DNA from: Anticarsia gemmatalis
Taxonomy: Eukaryota > Arthropoda > Insecta > Lepidoptera > Erebidae
Reading direction: 5' to 3'
DNA length: 64,000 nucleotides
Assembly (NCBI RefSeq): GCF_050436995.1
Contig: NC_134758.1
Span: 2,480,001-2,544,000, forward strand
Shown here: in pieces, positions 22,407 through 35,005 of the stretch
Layout: each line of letters starts with the position of its first letter
Position numbering within the stretch: the stretch's first letter is position 1
Made by a program: the position numbers and the translations under genes
Notes under the pieces: generated by a model
The model's database searches: none
What the model saw: only the letters and a program-made list of their open reading frames with translations
What the model was told of the DNA's origin: nothing

Positions 22407-23265
22407 TTGCTCCGTAGAGAAATGGTTGGTGATAAATAAATTCTTATTGAAAGATATAGTGAATAAAGTTGGGAAATATAATGAGATTTCAGAAAAGATT
22501 TTTGTGAGTTACATTTAAGAAATGATTAAAGATACATTTGGTTTTAGATCCGTATATTAAAAGCATAATATAAAAAAAGATGAATACAAATAAAATTTTA
22601 TCTGTGTGTGTGTCTGTAGCATCAGTTACATTCTCTGTTCTAAAATTAATCAAGTGGTTTGAGAATCTCATAAAATTAAAACTGTTTATACATTCGATTT
22701 GTATTATATCGTTTAAAGTAAATATTTATACTATTTAGATTGTTTTTCAACGTTAAAACTACTAATAGAATTGATAATAAATATTGTAAACACGAATTCA
22801 AAATCATTAATTTAAAAGCAAACGTAAAGTTAACAGCTTCTCCTAATAATTACTTTACTATACTATAATTATATAAAATAATATGACATCCAAATCCAAA
22901 AATCACACCCCATTCATAAAAATGTTGGTAATTGCAGGCAGACACCTAAGAACGCCACTCACTACGATGAATACAAACTAGTTTTTCTTCATGATAATGT
23001 TTTCTCTTAAACTATATTTAACTCTAAATAGAAATGACTACCAGTAACGTAACCTTAGTAAGGTATATTTACATCACAAAGTTATTTATAGCTCACATGA
23101 ATTAACCAGCAGTTTCCATATTAACTCATAATGCATGTTCTTAAAGTAAATTAAAATAACAAGAAGTAAGCACGTTATTAAATAAACGACGTTTTCTGAC
23201 GTCTTACACTGTTTTATATATTTTATGCTTTTGTTACATACATATTACTCTCACGCTTGTAACAC
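22407..23265. other. No supported gene
   Basis: AT-rich sequence without recognisable elements. Confidence 0.55.
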
Positions 23266-23267
23266 TA

Positions 23268-23554
23268 ATCCGCTCAAAAAAGCAAGTGTAGAGTGCGTGA
23301 GAGGGATCCTGAGCAATTTTTTCAGAAATTGGTTCAGGATGCTTAGAGGATAAACATACTAAAAATCCCCGCCTCTAGGGGGGGCGCCGGAGTGGAGGGA
23401 GGGGGGTTAAAGTTCCCATTTTTTAGTTTTTCACTAATATCTTTAAAACGGTTCGTCATAGAGTTAGAATTCTTCAGAATCAATTTCTGAAGAAATTGCT
23501 TAGGATCCCTCTCGCGCACTCTACACCCGCTTTTGGAGTATTCTTTGAGCGGAC
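23268..23554. mobile_element. MITE with long TIRs and TA target site (287 bp)
   Basis: Left end ATCCGCTCAAAAAA…gtgtagagtgcgtgagag and the reverse complement of the right end GTCCGCTCAAAGAA…gtgtagagtgcgcgagag match over about 75 bp, apart from an internal gap of roughly 17 bases in the left arm. TA occurs on both sides (23266-23267, 23555-23556), suggesting Tc1/mariner-type insertion. The centre (23374-23406) is a striking G-rich tract with runs of 7, 3 and 6 G. No transposase. Confidence 0.8.
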
Positions 23555-23589
23555 TACACCTAAAGGTGCAGGCAAAAGTGTTTAAAATG

Positions 23590-23645
23590 CATCTACTATC
23601 TATCTATCTATCGTATGGTTAGTGGTCAACCTAGTGTCAAAGTCA
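23590..23645 (-). repeat. 3' end of a 5S-derived SINE with (CTAT)n tail
   Basis: 'cgtatggttagtggtcaacc' and 'tagtgtcaaag' are the reverse complement of the 3' end of the SINE at 11082-11340. The adjoining ctatctatctatctatc run is the tail of this truncated copy. Confidence 0.75.
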
Positions 23646-25527
23646 AAATCCACTGTTTGCTATCAACAATGTAATAGGGAATAGGGAACATATAAATACA
23701 TGTAATAGGGAATGAGACTATTGCTAGTTATAGGGCAAATTACCAAAGTCCGGGTTACTATTGAGAATGTTCCATAGAAATGGCCAAAAGCACGTTGTGA
23801 TGATCAGTCGTATACAAGGAAAGAGTACAAAAGCAGTGCTCTTGTTATTCTAAAAATATGACTGTTAAAGAGAATTTCTTAAGAAATTAGATCTCGGAAA
23901 TGTACAAAGTTTTTAATTAGCTTGGATATAAATTAGCTGGAACGCTTTAGGAATTACTTTTTTAAGCCATCGCTCCGGTTTCATGAAGTGTTTTCAAACT
24001 TGGTTTAATGTTTCGTTATAAATAATGGTATGTATGAAATATTCGGAAAATTTTAAAGAAAACTCCAAAATCATATTTCATGGATGTTCATGACCGATTT
24101 CCTGGCTACTTAAGTATGTCAAAAAATGTTTTTAACGCAAATTTGATAAAGTTTGTTGAAACCAAAATTTTATTCTTAAATAATATTTCGTCCCGATATC
24201 TGCCGTAAATTCAATTTTATTTTTATCACTCTCCATTAAAAAACCCTTTTTCGGTAACATACCTACCAAATGAACCGAAATAACCGAGTAACACGTAAAT
24301 AACAGTGGAAATGATCCTCAAAATGAATCGTTCGAACTGCGAGAACATAAATTATTGGGGACCCTTTTCAAGGAGCCGCAAGTATTCTGTTGATTGAATG
24401 TGATGGATCTTTCATCGCCTACTGACGCCTACATATCTGGCTATTTGGTTACAGATGTCGAAGGAATGAGGGTAAAGGACTCAATGGTTATAAATCTATG
24501 TCGAAAGTAAGGGCAATGACTAGACTGCCGATAAATTGTGATCTAGGGCAAAGTCAGATGATCGCAAAATTTTGACCATAACAAATCTACTATTAGGTCT
24601 CCTTAATAATGTATCAGGTAGGTAAATAGCTTTCACTTCTACCAAATTGTGATTAAAAACTCAAATATAACATAAGGAAATGAACAGTTCTAACAGTTTA
24701 ATTATAAAGTTACTTACTTTTTTGTACACACCATTTATGTTTGTAAGCATCTATATTTAGCGTAAATGGATCATAATATGAAGAAACTCGTGATGGAATG
24801 TGCTACTAAGTGCCATTAAAATATCTACTTAAAACGGAGCGTATCTTTACACATTTGAACTGAATGAAATGATTTCTTAACTTTACCCTATTTCGTTTTT
24901 GTGGATGCACGTAGTTTGTTTCGAACTTCGGTTCGGCATATCTTATATCGCTAAATCATAGTTCGACCGAAATATCGTTGGAATAAAATAGACTCTATTC
25001 TATATAACTCAGAATGGAAAACGCAATTAGCATTGCTTGTGTAATTTGGCTGCGGTCTTTTATGTGAATCAAAGTAAGAGCAAAAAAGGTGGTGAAGAGA
25101 CCACTAATAAAGCTGAAATGAGAGTTTCGTGCTAGTGTGGATTCAGCTTTATCCATACAATATATTATGAAATATGACAAATCGTTGTTCGGATATTTTA
25201 CTAGTAAGTATTTGGGATGGGCCGTGACTGATTTCCTTTTGCTACGCGTCCTTCACTCCGATACGTTTCAGGATGAATTTTAGACGGAAATTCTCAACGG
25301 GAATACGGACGTTTTGCTCGGTGAAATCGAGTGAGTTGCAACATTACTGGAACATTTGAGTCTATCACGACGATCGATTTCTGGTAACTCTATAGATAGA
25401 AGAAGTATGTACTTAACTGAGTATTTTATTCAATTTTGGTTTGTATGTTCAAGTCGGTATATCTAAAATTCGGTATTTCTTCGAGGAGACCTTGCCAGTT
25501 TTTTAATATTAAATAAAAAAAAATAAA
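23646..25527. other. No supported gene
   Basis: A near-duplicated phrase 'tgtaatagggaa' occurs twice at about 23670-23712. No coding sequence seen. Confidence 0.5.
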
Positions 25528-25578
25528 CCATAATGTCACACTGCTGGGGAAGGGTTTCCCCCCGTAATGAAGGAGTAT
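25528..25578 (+). repeat. Short fragment of the 'cccactgctgggc' repeat family
   Basis: 'aatgtcacactgctggggaa' and 'gggtttccccccgtaatgaa' match the start of the family consensus seen at 47508 and 51270. Confidence 0.6.
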
Positions 25579-27776
25579 ATTAAAAATATTTTTTTAAATA
25601 AATCTCTAAATTATTACTTAGAGATTGAATTCCGAAAGAAATTCAAGGTGTATGTCCGAACTCCAACTTATACTTCCTTATCGATAGATTTGTCAGTTGT
25701 CGACTGCTTTATATTTATTTAACTTCTAACCTTTTATTATTTATAAGGTTTGGCCGTCATGATGTGGTTTTTAGAGGGTCCAATTTAGCCTTGTCCGGCT
25801 TCGCTGTTTGCTTTAACGGATTGTTTGCCTTAGGCCCGTCGCATCTGTACTTTCCCCATCCCTAAACGAGTGAATAAATATTTGTGTGCCATGCTCTGTA
25901 CGATACTTTCGAGTGTATTCTAGAAGAGGTGTATAGAACTACGTTTGGTCCGTGTAAATATGTATGATATTAGTTAGAGAAATTTATTAAAATCTTATAG
26001 ACCTCGTCATCTTTTTCTTCATGTAGCGTAATATCCAATACACCTGCTATTTAAAGATACCTATTAGAGCCATTTTTATAATGTTTTTTTTGCTTATTGC
26101 ACTGCAAAATGCAAAAGCACTGGATATTTTCCTACAATAAAGGGAGTTTAGGCCTTGAATCCTTATTTTTTTAATTGTTTGTAATGAGGTGTGAAATTTA
26201 CTTATACCCGCTACATACTGCTCTACAGTCACGTATCAACATTTTTATATACAATGATAACATACTACTGAAAAATACCGACACAGATATTTGGGTATAT
26301 GACAAAGCACTCAAACGCTTTAGTCAATTCCATACACAAAAACCTTTCGAGTGATAAGATAATTTATAAAAAGTTTCACACAAAAAGTCTCTTGTCCCAC
26401 AAACGTTAGATAAAAGGACAATGGACGGTGGATTATCATTTTTGATTTGATATTCAGTTTGTTCACAGTTTTAGGTTATGTCATTACCCATTTAGAACAA
26501 AAGGTGATTAGTTTATTGAGAGCTTTTCTACATGAAATTGTAACAATTCTATTTCTTCCTTTCTTAAGTTAGTGATTATACTGCGACTGCAGTATGGAGA
26601 CTACTATTCTTGCTGTTAACAACCGGAATCGACTGACCATCTGAAGCACGGAGACGGTCAGCTAAACGATAGCCCTCGATAACAGTAAGCAGCTACCCAT
26701 ATATGGAATCTCTCCGTAAAGAAAGTAAAATCCGTATAGGTGTAATATTTTCTATTTAACACGTATATTTTCGCGGAAGTAACAAAAATATTTTTGTTTA
26801 GCTTTTATCCAGTATTTATAAACTCTAGGGAAAGCAAAGTTATTTAGAATTTTTACGCTCTCGGCTACGTTAAGTGCACGCTATCTTATTTCATGCGAGG
26901 TGAGAAATACTGTAACATCGTGACCCAACAGCTTCCATTCTTCTCTTGGGAGTTACTTCCTTTTACTTTTGGCGTACTGAACTATGGAGCTGCAAAAATA
27001 TGCTGCCATTTACCGAGGCTGAAGGAAAGGTTGGTTTGAAAATTCCGTGGGATTTTTACTTTGTTATCTTCGTAGATTTGTTAAAATTCGTGAATTGGAG
27101 GCTACATTGTTTTTTTTTCTTTACTGTGATTTCCTGTATTTGTATCTATTGTAGGCTTTTTTACTAATTGGTGAGTTTTGATTTGACAGTCGACCGATTA
27201 ACTAATTATTATTTTTATCCAAATTAGTTCTTTAAACTGATTTGAACACATTAATACTTTGTACTAAATAAAGTAACTATATAATAATCAATCTCCAGAG
27301 GATTGTGTTTGTGGCACCAGATAAATAGTTCATAATTTTTGTGCAGATTATTTTGTTTCTTATAATTTTGTTATTTACACAAAAATGTTTTACAATTATC
27401 TTTTTCAGTACAATAATATTTTTTCCGCTATTTTCCACCCTGTTACTGCGTTTTCCATTAAGTAAGACATAAAACTTGTGTCTGTGATGACCTCTGAGTA
27501 AAAATTTAATGCCTCTCTTGATGTCGTAGTACACAATTATTCAGAACCCGGTATCGTTCAATGGAGAGAGACACATTATGATAGAACTATAGTCGTATAA
27601 ATGTAGTGCAAAATGTATTTTTAAATATCAAGGATATGGCTGTGGAGTGGCAAAACCTCATTTTTCTTTAACATTTAATATGAGGGATGATCACACAGTA
27701 CAAATCAGTAAAATATCAATGATATTAATATCATTTGTCTTTCTGTCAAATTTTTAAATACTCTTAGCCCGTATTA
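25579..27776. other. No supported gene
   Basis: Includes a more complex, less AT-rich segment at about 26930-27080. Its 73-codon frame has no recognisable motif. Nothing else stands out. Confidence 0.45.
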
Positions 27777-27778
27777 AA

Positions 27779-27883
27779 AGATTGGTAATGGTATAGAAAC
27801 CTTGTACCTACTAAAATAGGTTCTTAAAACTGTGCATTAATATGAGTTACAAAACTACGTCATTGTGTAACGGTTACCAATCT
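27779..27883. repeat. Possible small MITE with short inverted ends
   Basis: agattggtaa (27779-27788) and ttaccaatct (27874-27883) are perfect inverted repeats. The centre contains 'actaaaataggttcttaaaac', close to 'actaaaataggttgttagaac' inside the MITE at 16956-17052. Weak. Confidence 0.35.
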
Positions 27884-28582
27884 ATATAATGATCTTGCCA
27901 ACCTTGCTTAACTGCATTTTTTTCCGTATAATCAAGGCTATCTTCTTATAATAATGGAGTTTTATTCTAAGAATATGGAGAAATCTGGACCAGCTCTTTT
28001 TAAATATTCGTACCTTTAAACTGAAAACTAACGAAATGTAAAAGATTTTTATGTTTTCCGATTCAGCTGTCACATGATATAAAACCATTTTATATAGCAG
28101 ATTGACTCACATGGACGATTCTAAAACGACGTATCAACAGCTGACTCTCTCAATACTTAAACGTCATATCAGCCATCAACAGCGAAGTATGATAAATGAG
28201 AAATAAATGTATGTAAATCTGTTCTTGAAGAGCTATCCCATCTTTTATGGACGTTCTTGAATGAAGAGTGACATGTTCTCGCTTGTCTGATGAGATGTCA
28301 TGAAATTTTCAACTCTTTAAATATGTTCACGCCTGTTATACTTGCAGGTGTAGGCAGAGGAGATATACACCCACGTTTATTATCTATATTTCAATAAAAT
28401 ATGTGTGAAATTCTGTTTGCCAGTTACATTTTCACTTCAAAGCCGCTGAATAAATTTTGACGAAATTGAGTATGGAGGTAGTTGAAGACTCGGAGTCAAA
28501 CATTAAATTCTTTGTTTGCTATCCTTGCATGGCTAAAGCAGTTTAGTGCTTTAACGATTTTGATAAGAACTATGATGAAGGC
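27884..28582. other. No supported gene
   Basis: AT-rich; no element recognised. Confidence 0.5.
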
Positions 28583-28586
28583 AGTT

Positions 28587-29388
28587 CTGCCGTCGTAAAT
28601 CTAAACACAGTAACTTCAAAATATGCGTTTTGAGAAAAACGCGGTTGAAGTTTAATGGTTAATTTTTGCTCTCTTGATGATACTAATTATTGTATATTAT
28701 TTCATGCAACTTTTAATGTTAGTATATTGTTAAATCTTTGATTCTGTATATATGTATCTAGTATATTATTATTGTATAAATAATAAAATTAGATAATGTG
28801 TTTTAAGCTAGGGTAATAATATAATATTTTTTTCTTTTTTAAGTTACAACACGGTAACTCAACGGTTACTGTGTTGTAACCAAGTTTTACCTATTACTGT
28901 GTTGTAACTTTGTAAAGATATTAACATTAGGGGAATTACGACACAGTAAGTATGTACATACTGTGTTATAACTATGTTTCTTAGAAATACATATAAAATC
29001 AGTAATACAGTAAATGAGATACTGTGATTTATTCAAGTATTTGTTGTTTATCTTTGAACAATATTTTATACGCAATCACAGTAACTGAAGAAGCCGTGTT
29101 ATAATCAAGCAAAATAAAAAAAAAGTAAATCTATTCACGTTAAAAAAACACAGTTAGTAGTGAGATACTGTTATTTAATTTAAAATAACACAGATACTGT
29201 TTTTTATATTAAAAAAAATGTTTTTTTTGTAAAAATACTGTGTTTTTATTTAATGTATTTCGGTAACTATCCATCGTACAAACAAACCGAAAACTTTTTC
29301 AAATAGCCCGCGGTCTCCTGATTCCAAAGAACTAAACAAACTATAAACACAGTAACTTAAGTTACTGTGTTTACATTTACGACGGCAG
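28587..29388. mobile_element. Non-autonomous DNA transposon with arrays of ACACAGTA motifs (802 bp)
   Basis: Terminal inverted repeats of 30 bp with one mismatch (CTGCCGTCGTAAAT…AAACACAGTAACTT at 28587-28616; complement at 29359-29388), flanked on both sides by AGTT (28583-28586, 29389-29392), a possible 4-bp target duplication. Inside are about 14 copies of ACACAGTA/TACTGTGT in both orientations. These include the pair 28843-28858/28865-28880 that forms a hairpin and a 30-base perfect palindrome at 29344-29373. No transposase frame. The superfamily is not assignable by eye. Confidence 0.88.
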
Positions 29389-29392
29389 AGTT

Positions 29393-31271
29393 GAAAACGA
29401 GAGGTCAAACAACGCTATCTTTAAAAATCTTTAAATTTATATTTTATAGTTTTAAGAAGATAACTGTGTCGATTTTTTTGTTGTTGTTGTGATGGGGCTG
29501 ACTTAAGCTCGTAGAGTTAAAAGCCCTCAATAAACAAAGATTACTTTTTAAAATCAGTTCTCAACTTTTTTCGTAACTCAAGTTACACGTCAGTGGAGTT
29601 GCGCGTATCAGCGAGTCTTATAATACGCTTATTCATTCTGATATATTTTTATACTGTCTCATGGTTTATTTTCATCACCTGACATTAAACAGATATTGTA
29701 TTTTTGTAACAAAATTGTAGGAAGACAAAAGGTAATATTAAAATTTATTTAAAGTACTCGACATAATAGGAGTCGTGAGTACATTATTTTTACATTAGTG
29801 GAGGAAAACATCGTGCTGAATATCTTTTATAGATCCTGGCGGTAGTAACATACTAGAATAACAGATGAGGTAGCAGCAGAAAAATATTGTTATAGGAAGA
29901 ATGACTAGAATATTTAGACAGTGCCTACGAGTATATCCTAGAAAAAAAATACAAGAAAAATAATTTAGAAAATGTATTAGAAGAACGACTAAAAACGAGA
30001 TTATTTTGATTGCTATGTAAAGAGAAATTTGTGCTTATTGGAATTTAAAGCTGCAGACCACCGAGTCGTTTATTAAATTATGATATTACATTAAATGTTA
30101 TTATGTATTCATGACATTGTGGATTTTTTTCTTAAGTATTAAAACATTAATTAATCTTGTTTTCTACATCAATAAATATTAATAATAAAAAAGTAAAAAC
30201 GAACAAAATATTTAATTACAAACTGAAATTAAATAGACGTTGTACCATCCTTCAGTTTCTTTAAAGTCATAAAATATCTCATCAAGAATGCATAGCTTAA
30301 CGTAAAACATTGCTTGAATTGAGCAAATTCGATTTAAATCCGAACTCAAATAGATTTAAGACTTCTCTCGCTAAGAGAAACAGATTGAAAACTCTACACC
30401 ACTAATAAATTTAACTAAAATGGCATTTGCAAGTTTAAGGACCAGCTTTACCGCCTTTGAATAGTTTGTCAAGAGGAATTTTGAGGAGTTTTTCATACTC
30501 GCTGTAAATTGATTTGTATAAATATGTACTTAGAAGTATATTGGCATGATTATGAGTCTGTTACGTACGATCATCGTGTGTGAACTGTTCAATAGTATTT
30601 ATTTATAACATAATTTTACTGCCACTTCATCTATCAGATAGATTATCCAACCCTTAAACATAGCCTGTAAAACTAGCACTTAAACTAAAATGTCACGTGG
30701 TCAATTTAGATATCACTCATAAGACAGCATGTACGACCTCTACTCGTAATTTGATGCATGAAAACTTGAGTGATGGCAAATAATATTACCAAAGGAGACA
30801 AGTTTAAGGGTCAACTACCCTCATACGTTCTCTCTGTCTTACATGTAAGTTAGCCATATGTCTATCCTCGTCGTACAGTGATTTTAATTTCAGATAATCT
30901 ACCTGCCAACAGTGATGTATTAAACAGGGCACTTGAGAACATCTGCTCATCTCTCATAATACCTTTAATCTGATAACTGTTGAAAGGTCTTCACACATTA
31001 TTCTAACTCAACTCACAGTACGGTGCTGAACTGTATTCTTTATGGCATGTTACATGCGAGTAATTTTCTTTCTTGAGGGTAAACGACACGTGCCTTGTTT
31101 TCCACTCGTTGATCGTCTAATTCATATTTATTTACAATTTTTTTTTGTATTTTCCTAAAACGTAAAATCATTAAGACGAGATCAAGGAAAGGGTGAAGTG
31201 GAGGAAGAGTTATGGAATGCCGATCCCACCGGACCAATAGCTAGGAAGAGAGAGAAAGCAACACTGCATTA
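29393..31271. other. No supported gene; possible LINE-tail remnant at its right end
   Basis: 31175-31255 ('gaaagggtgaagtggagg', 'atgccgatcccaccggacca', 'aggaagagagagaaagc') resembles the C-terminal end of moth LINE ORFs (…ADPTGPIA…), but is too short to be sure. The remainder is plain. Confidence 0.4.
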
Positions 31272-31279
31272 GCGCACAT

Positions 31280-31968
31280 CAGTGTTGGGTCAATCAACTA
31301 ATTTTTTCAATCAATTGATTAGTCATGACTAATTTAGTCATGAATTATTTAGTCATGATTGAATTAATCATGAGTAAAAATAATAATCATAATCATGATT
31401 AAATAAATTAGTCATCAATCATTTAATGATTAAATGACTGATGACTAATTTATTGTATTTTTGTATGATGATTAAACTAAAAAAAATAATTCAGGTGACA
31501 TAATTTTAGTTTAATTGAACACATCTATAAAACTATAACTGATCACCACATTAAGTTGACTGAAAGAAGATAATTCCATTATTTATAAAATTTGATTTTC
31601 AAAACGCGTAGTTTTAAAAAGCAATTTAAATTATTTTAAACTAAATTAGCCCGAACTTATTTTTGCAAATGTGTACCTGTGTAAATTAAAAAAAAAATAA
31701 CTGATTCTGTTGTAAAACTAGCTTTAATTAAAAACCTGTGATTAACAAATCAACAGTCATGGAACTTAGACTTGAAAAGCTTAGTTTTATTTAACTATTA
31801 TTTTTAGTCATTAAAATTTTAGTCATGATTGAATAACTAACACTAACACTAATTAATCATCAATCACGACTCATGATTGAATTTTTTTAGTCATTATTCA
31901 TTAGTCATGACTAAATAATTTAATCTTAATCATCAATCATCAATCAAACTAAATTTTGCCCAACACTG
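31280..31968. mobile_element. Non-autonomous hAT-type transposon (689 bp) with perfect 8-bp target duplication
   Basis: Ends are CAGTGTTGGG at 31280-31289 and its complement CCCAACACTG at 31959-31968, a typical hAT terminus. Immediately outside, gcgcacat is repeated exactly (31272-31279 and 31969-31976). Both subterminal regions are packed with TTAGTCATGA-like motifs in both orientations. The centre is AT-rich with no transposase, so it depends on an autonomous relative. Confidence 0.95.
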
Positions 31969-31976
31969 GCGCACAT

Positions 31977-34930
31977 CATTTAGAGAGAGATTTGATTTTG
32001 AGCTGGTGTAATGTGTAAAAACCTTTACTAGCTCAGATTATTTCGCAGAAACACGCAAAGATATGATTGGAGTTTACCCCCAATTACCGATAACGATGAT
32101 TTATACATACCTAATAATTTTATATTATCAATTGACGATGCAATTGTATGAAATGTAATTGTGGGTTTTTTATTTCGATGAGTCATTTACGAGCCACGAT
32201 AGACGTTGAAAAATGGAAAATCCAAAAATGCTAAAAGATTTATGATTTCCTAATTGATGTCGTGTAATCAGATTATAAGTATTATAAGGTTTAGGTGGCT
32301 TTGAACCCAATAATTTGTTTTTATTTTTATGGACTTTGTTTCCGGCAATCAATAATTATATTATTTGCAATTTTGTATACCTAGTGTTTTGTCATTACAC
32401 CGTGCAATCTTATATCTTTACGGCTGATGATGACATAATATATTGACTTTTCCTTTCTTCCTGTGATGATAGGTCTTCTTAAAACCCTGAGTATGATACG
32501 ATTCGATTCGTCGAAACGTATCATTTTTCTTATATTACGTAGCTAAACTAAGGTACTTAGCCAAGCCAACATCCAGCTTCAAACCAAAATATCTATATTG
32601 TAACCAAAACGCTAGCTTCCCTTGCGTTTAATAACACCATCTTTCAGCCATCATTTCGCATTATTTTGACAGTGATTAAACTTCGAAACGACTACCGCAA
32701 TATAAATAATTTTCACTGAAACAATATAATCTATCATTCTATCACGAGGTATAAAAACCACATTTATTGTTATAACGTTCACGTCACTATGATCTTTGTA
32801 TTTAGCAAATCATTTATGGATATCAAATTGATGATAAATAGGGCTATAAGTACGTGCTAAGTTGGTATCTAAATAAATAAACGTAACATTTGTAAACATC
32901 GTGTTTTGAAACTTGTGATGATCGATTGAAGTGTGAAATAAGTTGCATAATTCGCGGTCATAATATATACTGAAACATAACTGAAACCTAGATAAAAGAA
33001 ACGCATGAAAACTACCGTTTTTTTCAATTTCTTTGGCTTTAATGTCTGTAGAATTGAAGAACACTTAAAATTGAGTAGCATTATATTAGGTGTACACTAA
33101 GTCATGCAACAAGCATTTAATTTTCATTGCTCGCTGTCTAAACAAACTTACGACATTTAAAAGTACTTAAAAAGTAATACGTTTGTTTGATTTGTTCGTA
33201 GAAACTATTTTTTTATGGGTAACTTTAAATAACAAGTTCTTGCTACTAAATGATACTGATTGAAGGAAACCTCGTTACACTTATATATTACTCAAGGATT
33301 TTGGACAGCAAAAACCTAATTAAAACGTTTCAATGTTGTCTATAAACCTCCAATTACAAGAACTCTATCAACTTACACACTGTAACAAAACAATGTGTTC
33401 TACAAACTCGTGAGCGACGAAACAGCTGTGCATAGTTGAACACAGAACTATGTTCTACGTGCCTACATTATTTTAGTACATTACTTATGCATCATACGAA
33501 GGTAAGCCGTGTTTTGTCAACAGAATAACTACATACGGTTTCGTGTCACTCTGTTTTGTTGTACTTAGTGTGAATACAGTGTGGCTAGTAAGTACTTTTT
33601 GGAACGAAATTTGCGACAATTTTAATACCGAAATTAAAAACCGTCCTACTTCCTTTGCGACATATCTACAGAATACTACCCCTGTACCAATCTATTCTTC
33701 GTTTGCATAATATGAAGTTATACCTTCATAATAATAATTAAAGATAATAATTGAATTCGAATTTAACATCAAATCAGAATTTGGTTCATTGATATTATAT
33801 GAGTTTAAAAAATATGCAAGTGTATTTAACAAAAACCACTGTTATTAACAGCAGCAATACAAAAAAGACAAGTTATGTGAAACTTGATGAACTTAATAAA
33901 CATACATTATGTCTTTATTTCATACCATAACAGTCGCAAGTATAAATAAAGAATAATAAAGAGAAAGCAGCTTGTTTTCACGGCACGATCCCTAATCCCT
34001 CTCTGGAGGAAACGAAACGTGATGTACGATACAAACGTGAACTCAACACATTTCATTCTAAAAATCCGAAGAGCGTGCAACCGAGCGTCTACAACAGCGG
34101 GCAAAACATTGCACAGAAAACAAATACACATATTTCTATTACACATTTTTTGTGACGGAAGCATGATCACAGACATGTCTCTGTGTACCGAAATGTTATC
34201 TAATAATCCGTGATCTAATTAATATAATAACTTCTTTAAATTGAACAGAGGAATAATTATTATTATCACTTTATGAGCAAAGATGTCAATTCAATTTCTA
34301 CAAGTTGCATACAATGGGATTTGTTACCGTTAGCAGTTACGTACAGAACAATTAGGTTAAAATGTTTTCATGTTTTGTTTTCTTGTTTTTATTTCTCTCG
34401 CACAAACATGTCCGTATTGTCCTTTTTTATTTTAATCACGATATTAAAAATATTCTTTGATTTATATTTCCGTGTATTTTAAAAAGAAATTCTTAGCGTG
34501 TGTATTCGAGAAAGTATGCTGCAAACATTTTAAAGGAAACGTGTATGGGTTAAAAATAAATCAGTAAAGCGATCCGAGTTCGTTTGAACGTTTGTTGAGA
34601 TATTCTTGCGATTTTATCTCTTCAGACAGTTATGGAGAGGATAGACAAATTCTATAACGTAATCTGTGCTATTTTAGATTTAAGTTTATTGGCTGATACC
34701 TATTCGAAAAAATAGTAGCGTTTACTTTATTAAATTTTCGGAAGTATTTTTATAGTACGTAATATGATGAAGCTGAATAGTTTGACCTCTGAAAAGTCTT
34801 TTATGGTGTAAAAGATATATTGATGGAAAATGGCTAAAGGTTTTCTAGAATCGCGCTGCGACCTTTGAGTGCAAAAAAATTACTATAACCGCGAAATAAA
34901 CCGCGGGGCAATGCCAGGAATTCATTTAAC
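31977..34930. other. No supported gene
   Basis: AT-rich. A small dyad, atgatacg…cgtatcat, lies at 32493-32524 around cgattcgattcgtcga. Several overlapping short open frames on both strands show no domain signature. Confidence 0.5.
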
Positions 34931-35005
34931 CCATTACTGTCCACTGCTGGAAACGGGTCTATTTCTGAAACTAGAGAGGGTTTAAGTGCGTGTCCAGTAG
35001 CTTAG
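34931..35005 (+). repeat. Fragment of the 'cccactgctgggc' repeat family
   Basis: 'cccattactgtccactgctg' and 'gaaacgggtct' match the family start; the rest is diverged. Confidence 0.6.

Noticed and set aside
28887..29075. 62-codon minus-strand frame in the ACACAGTA element as a transposase relic
   Set aside because: Too short, no DDE or zinc-finger motif, and dominated by the repeat motif.
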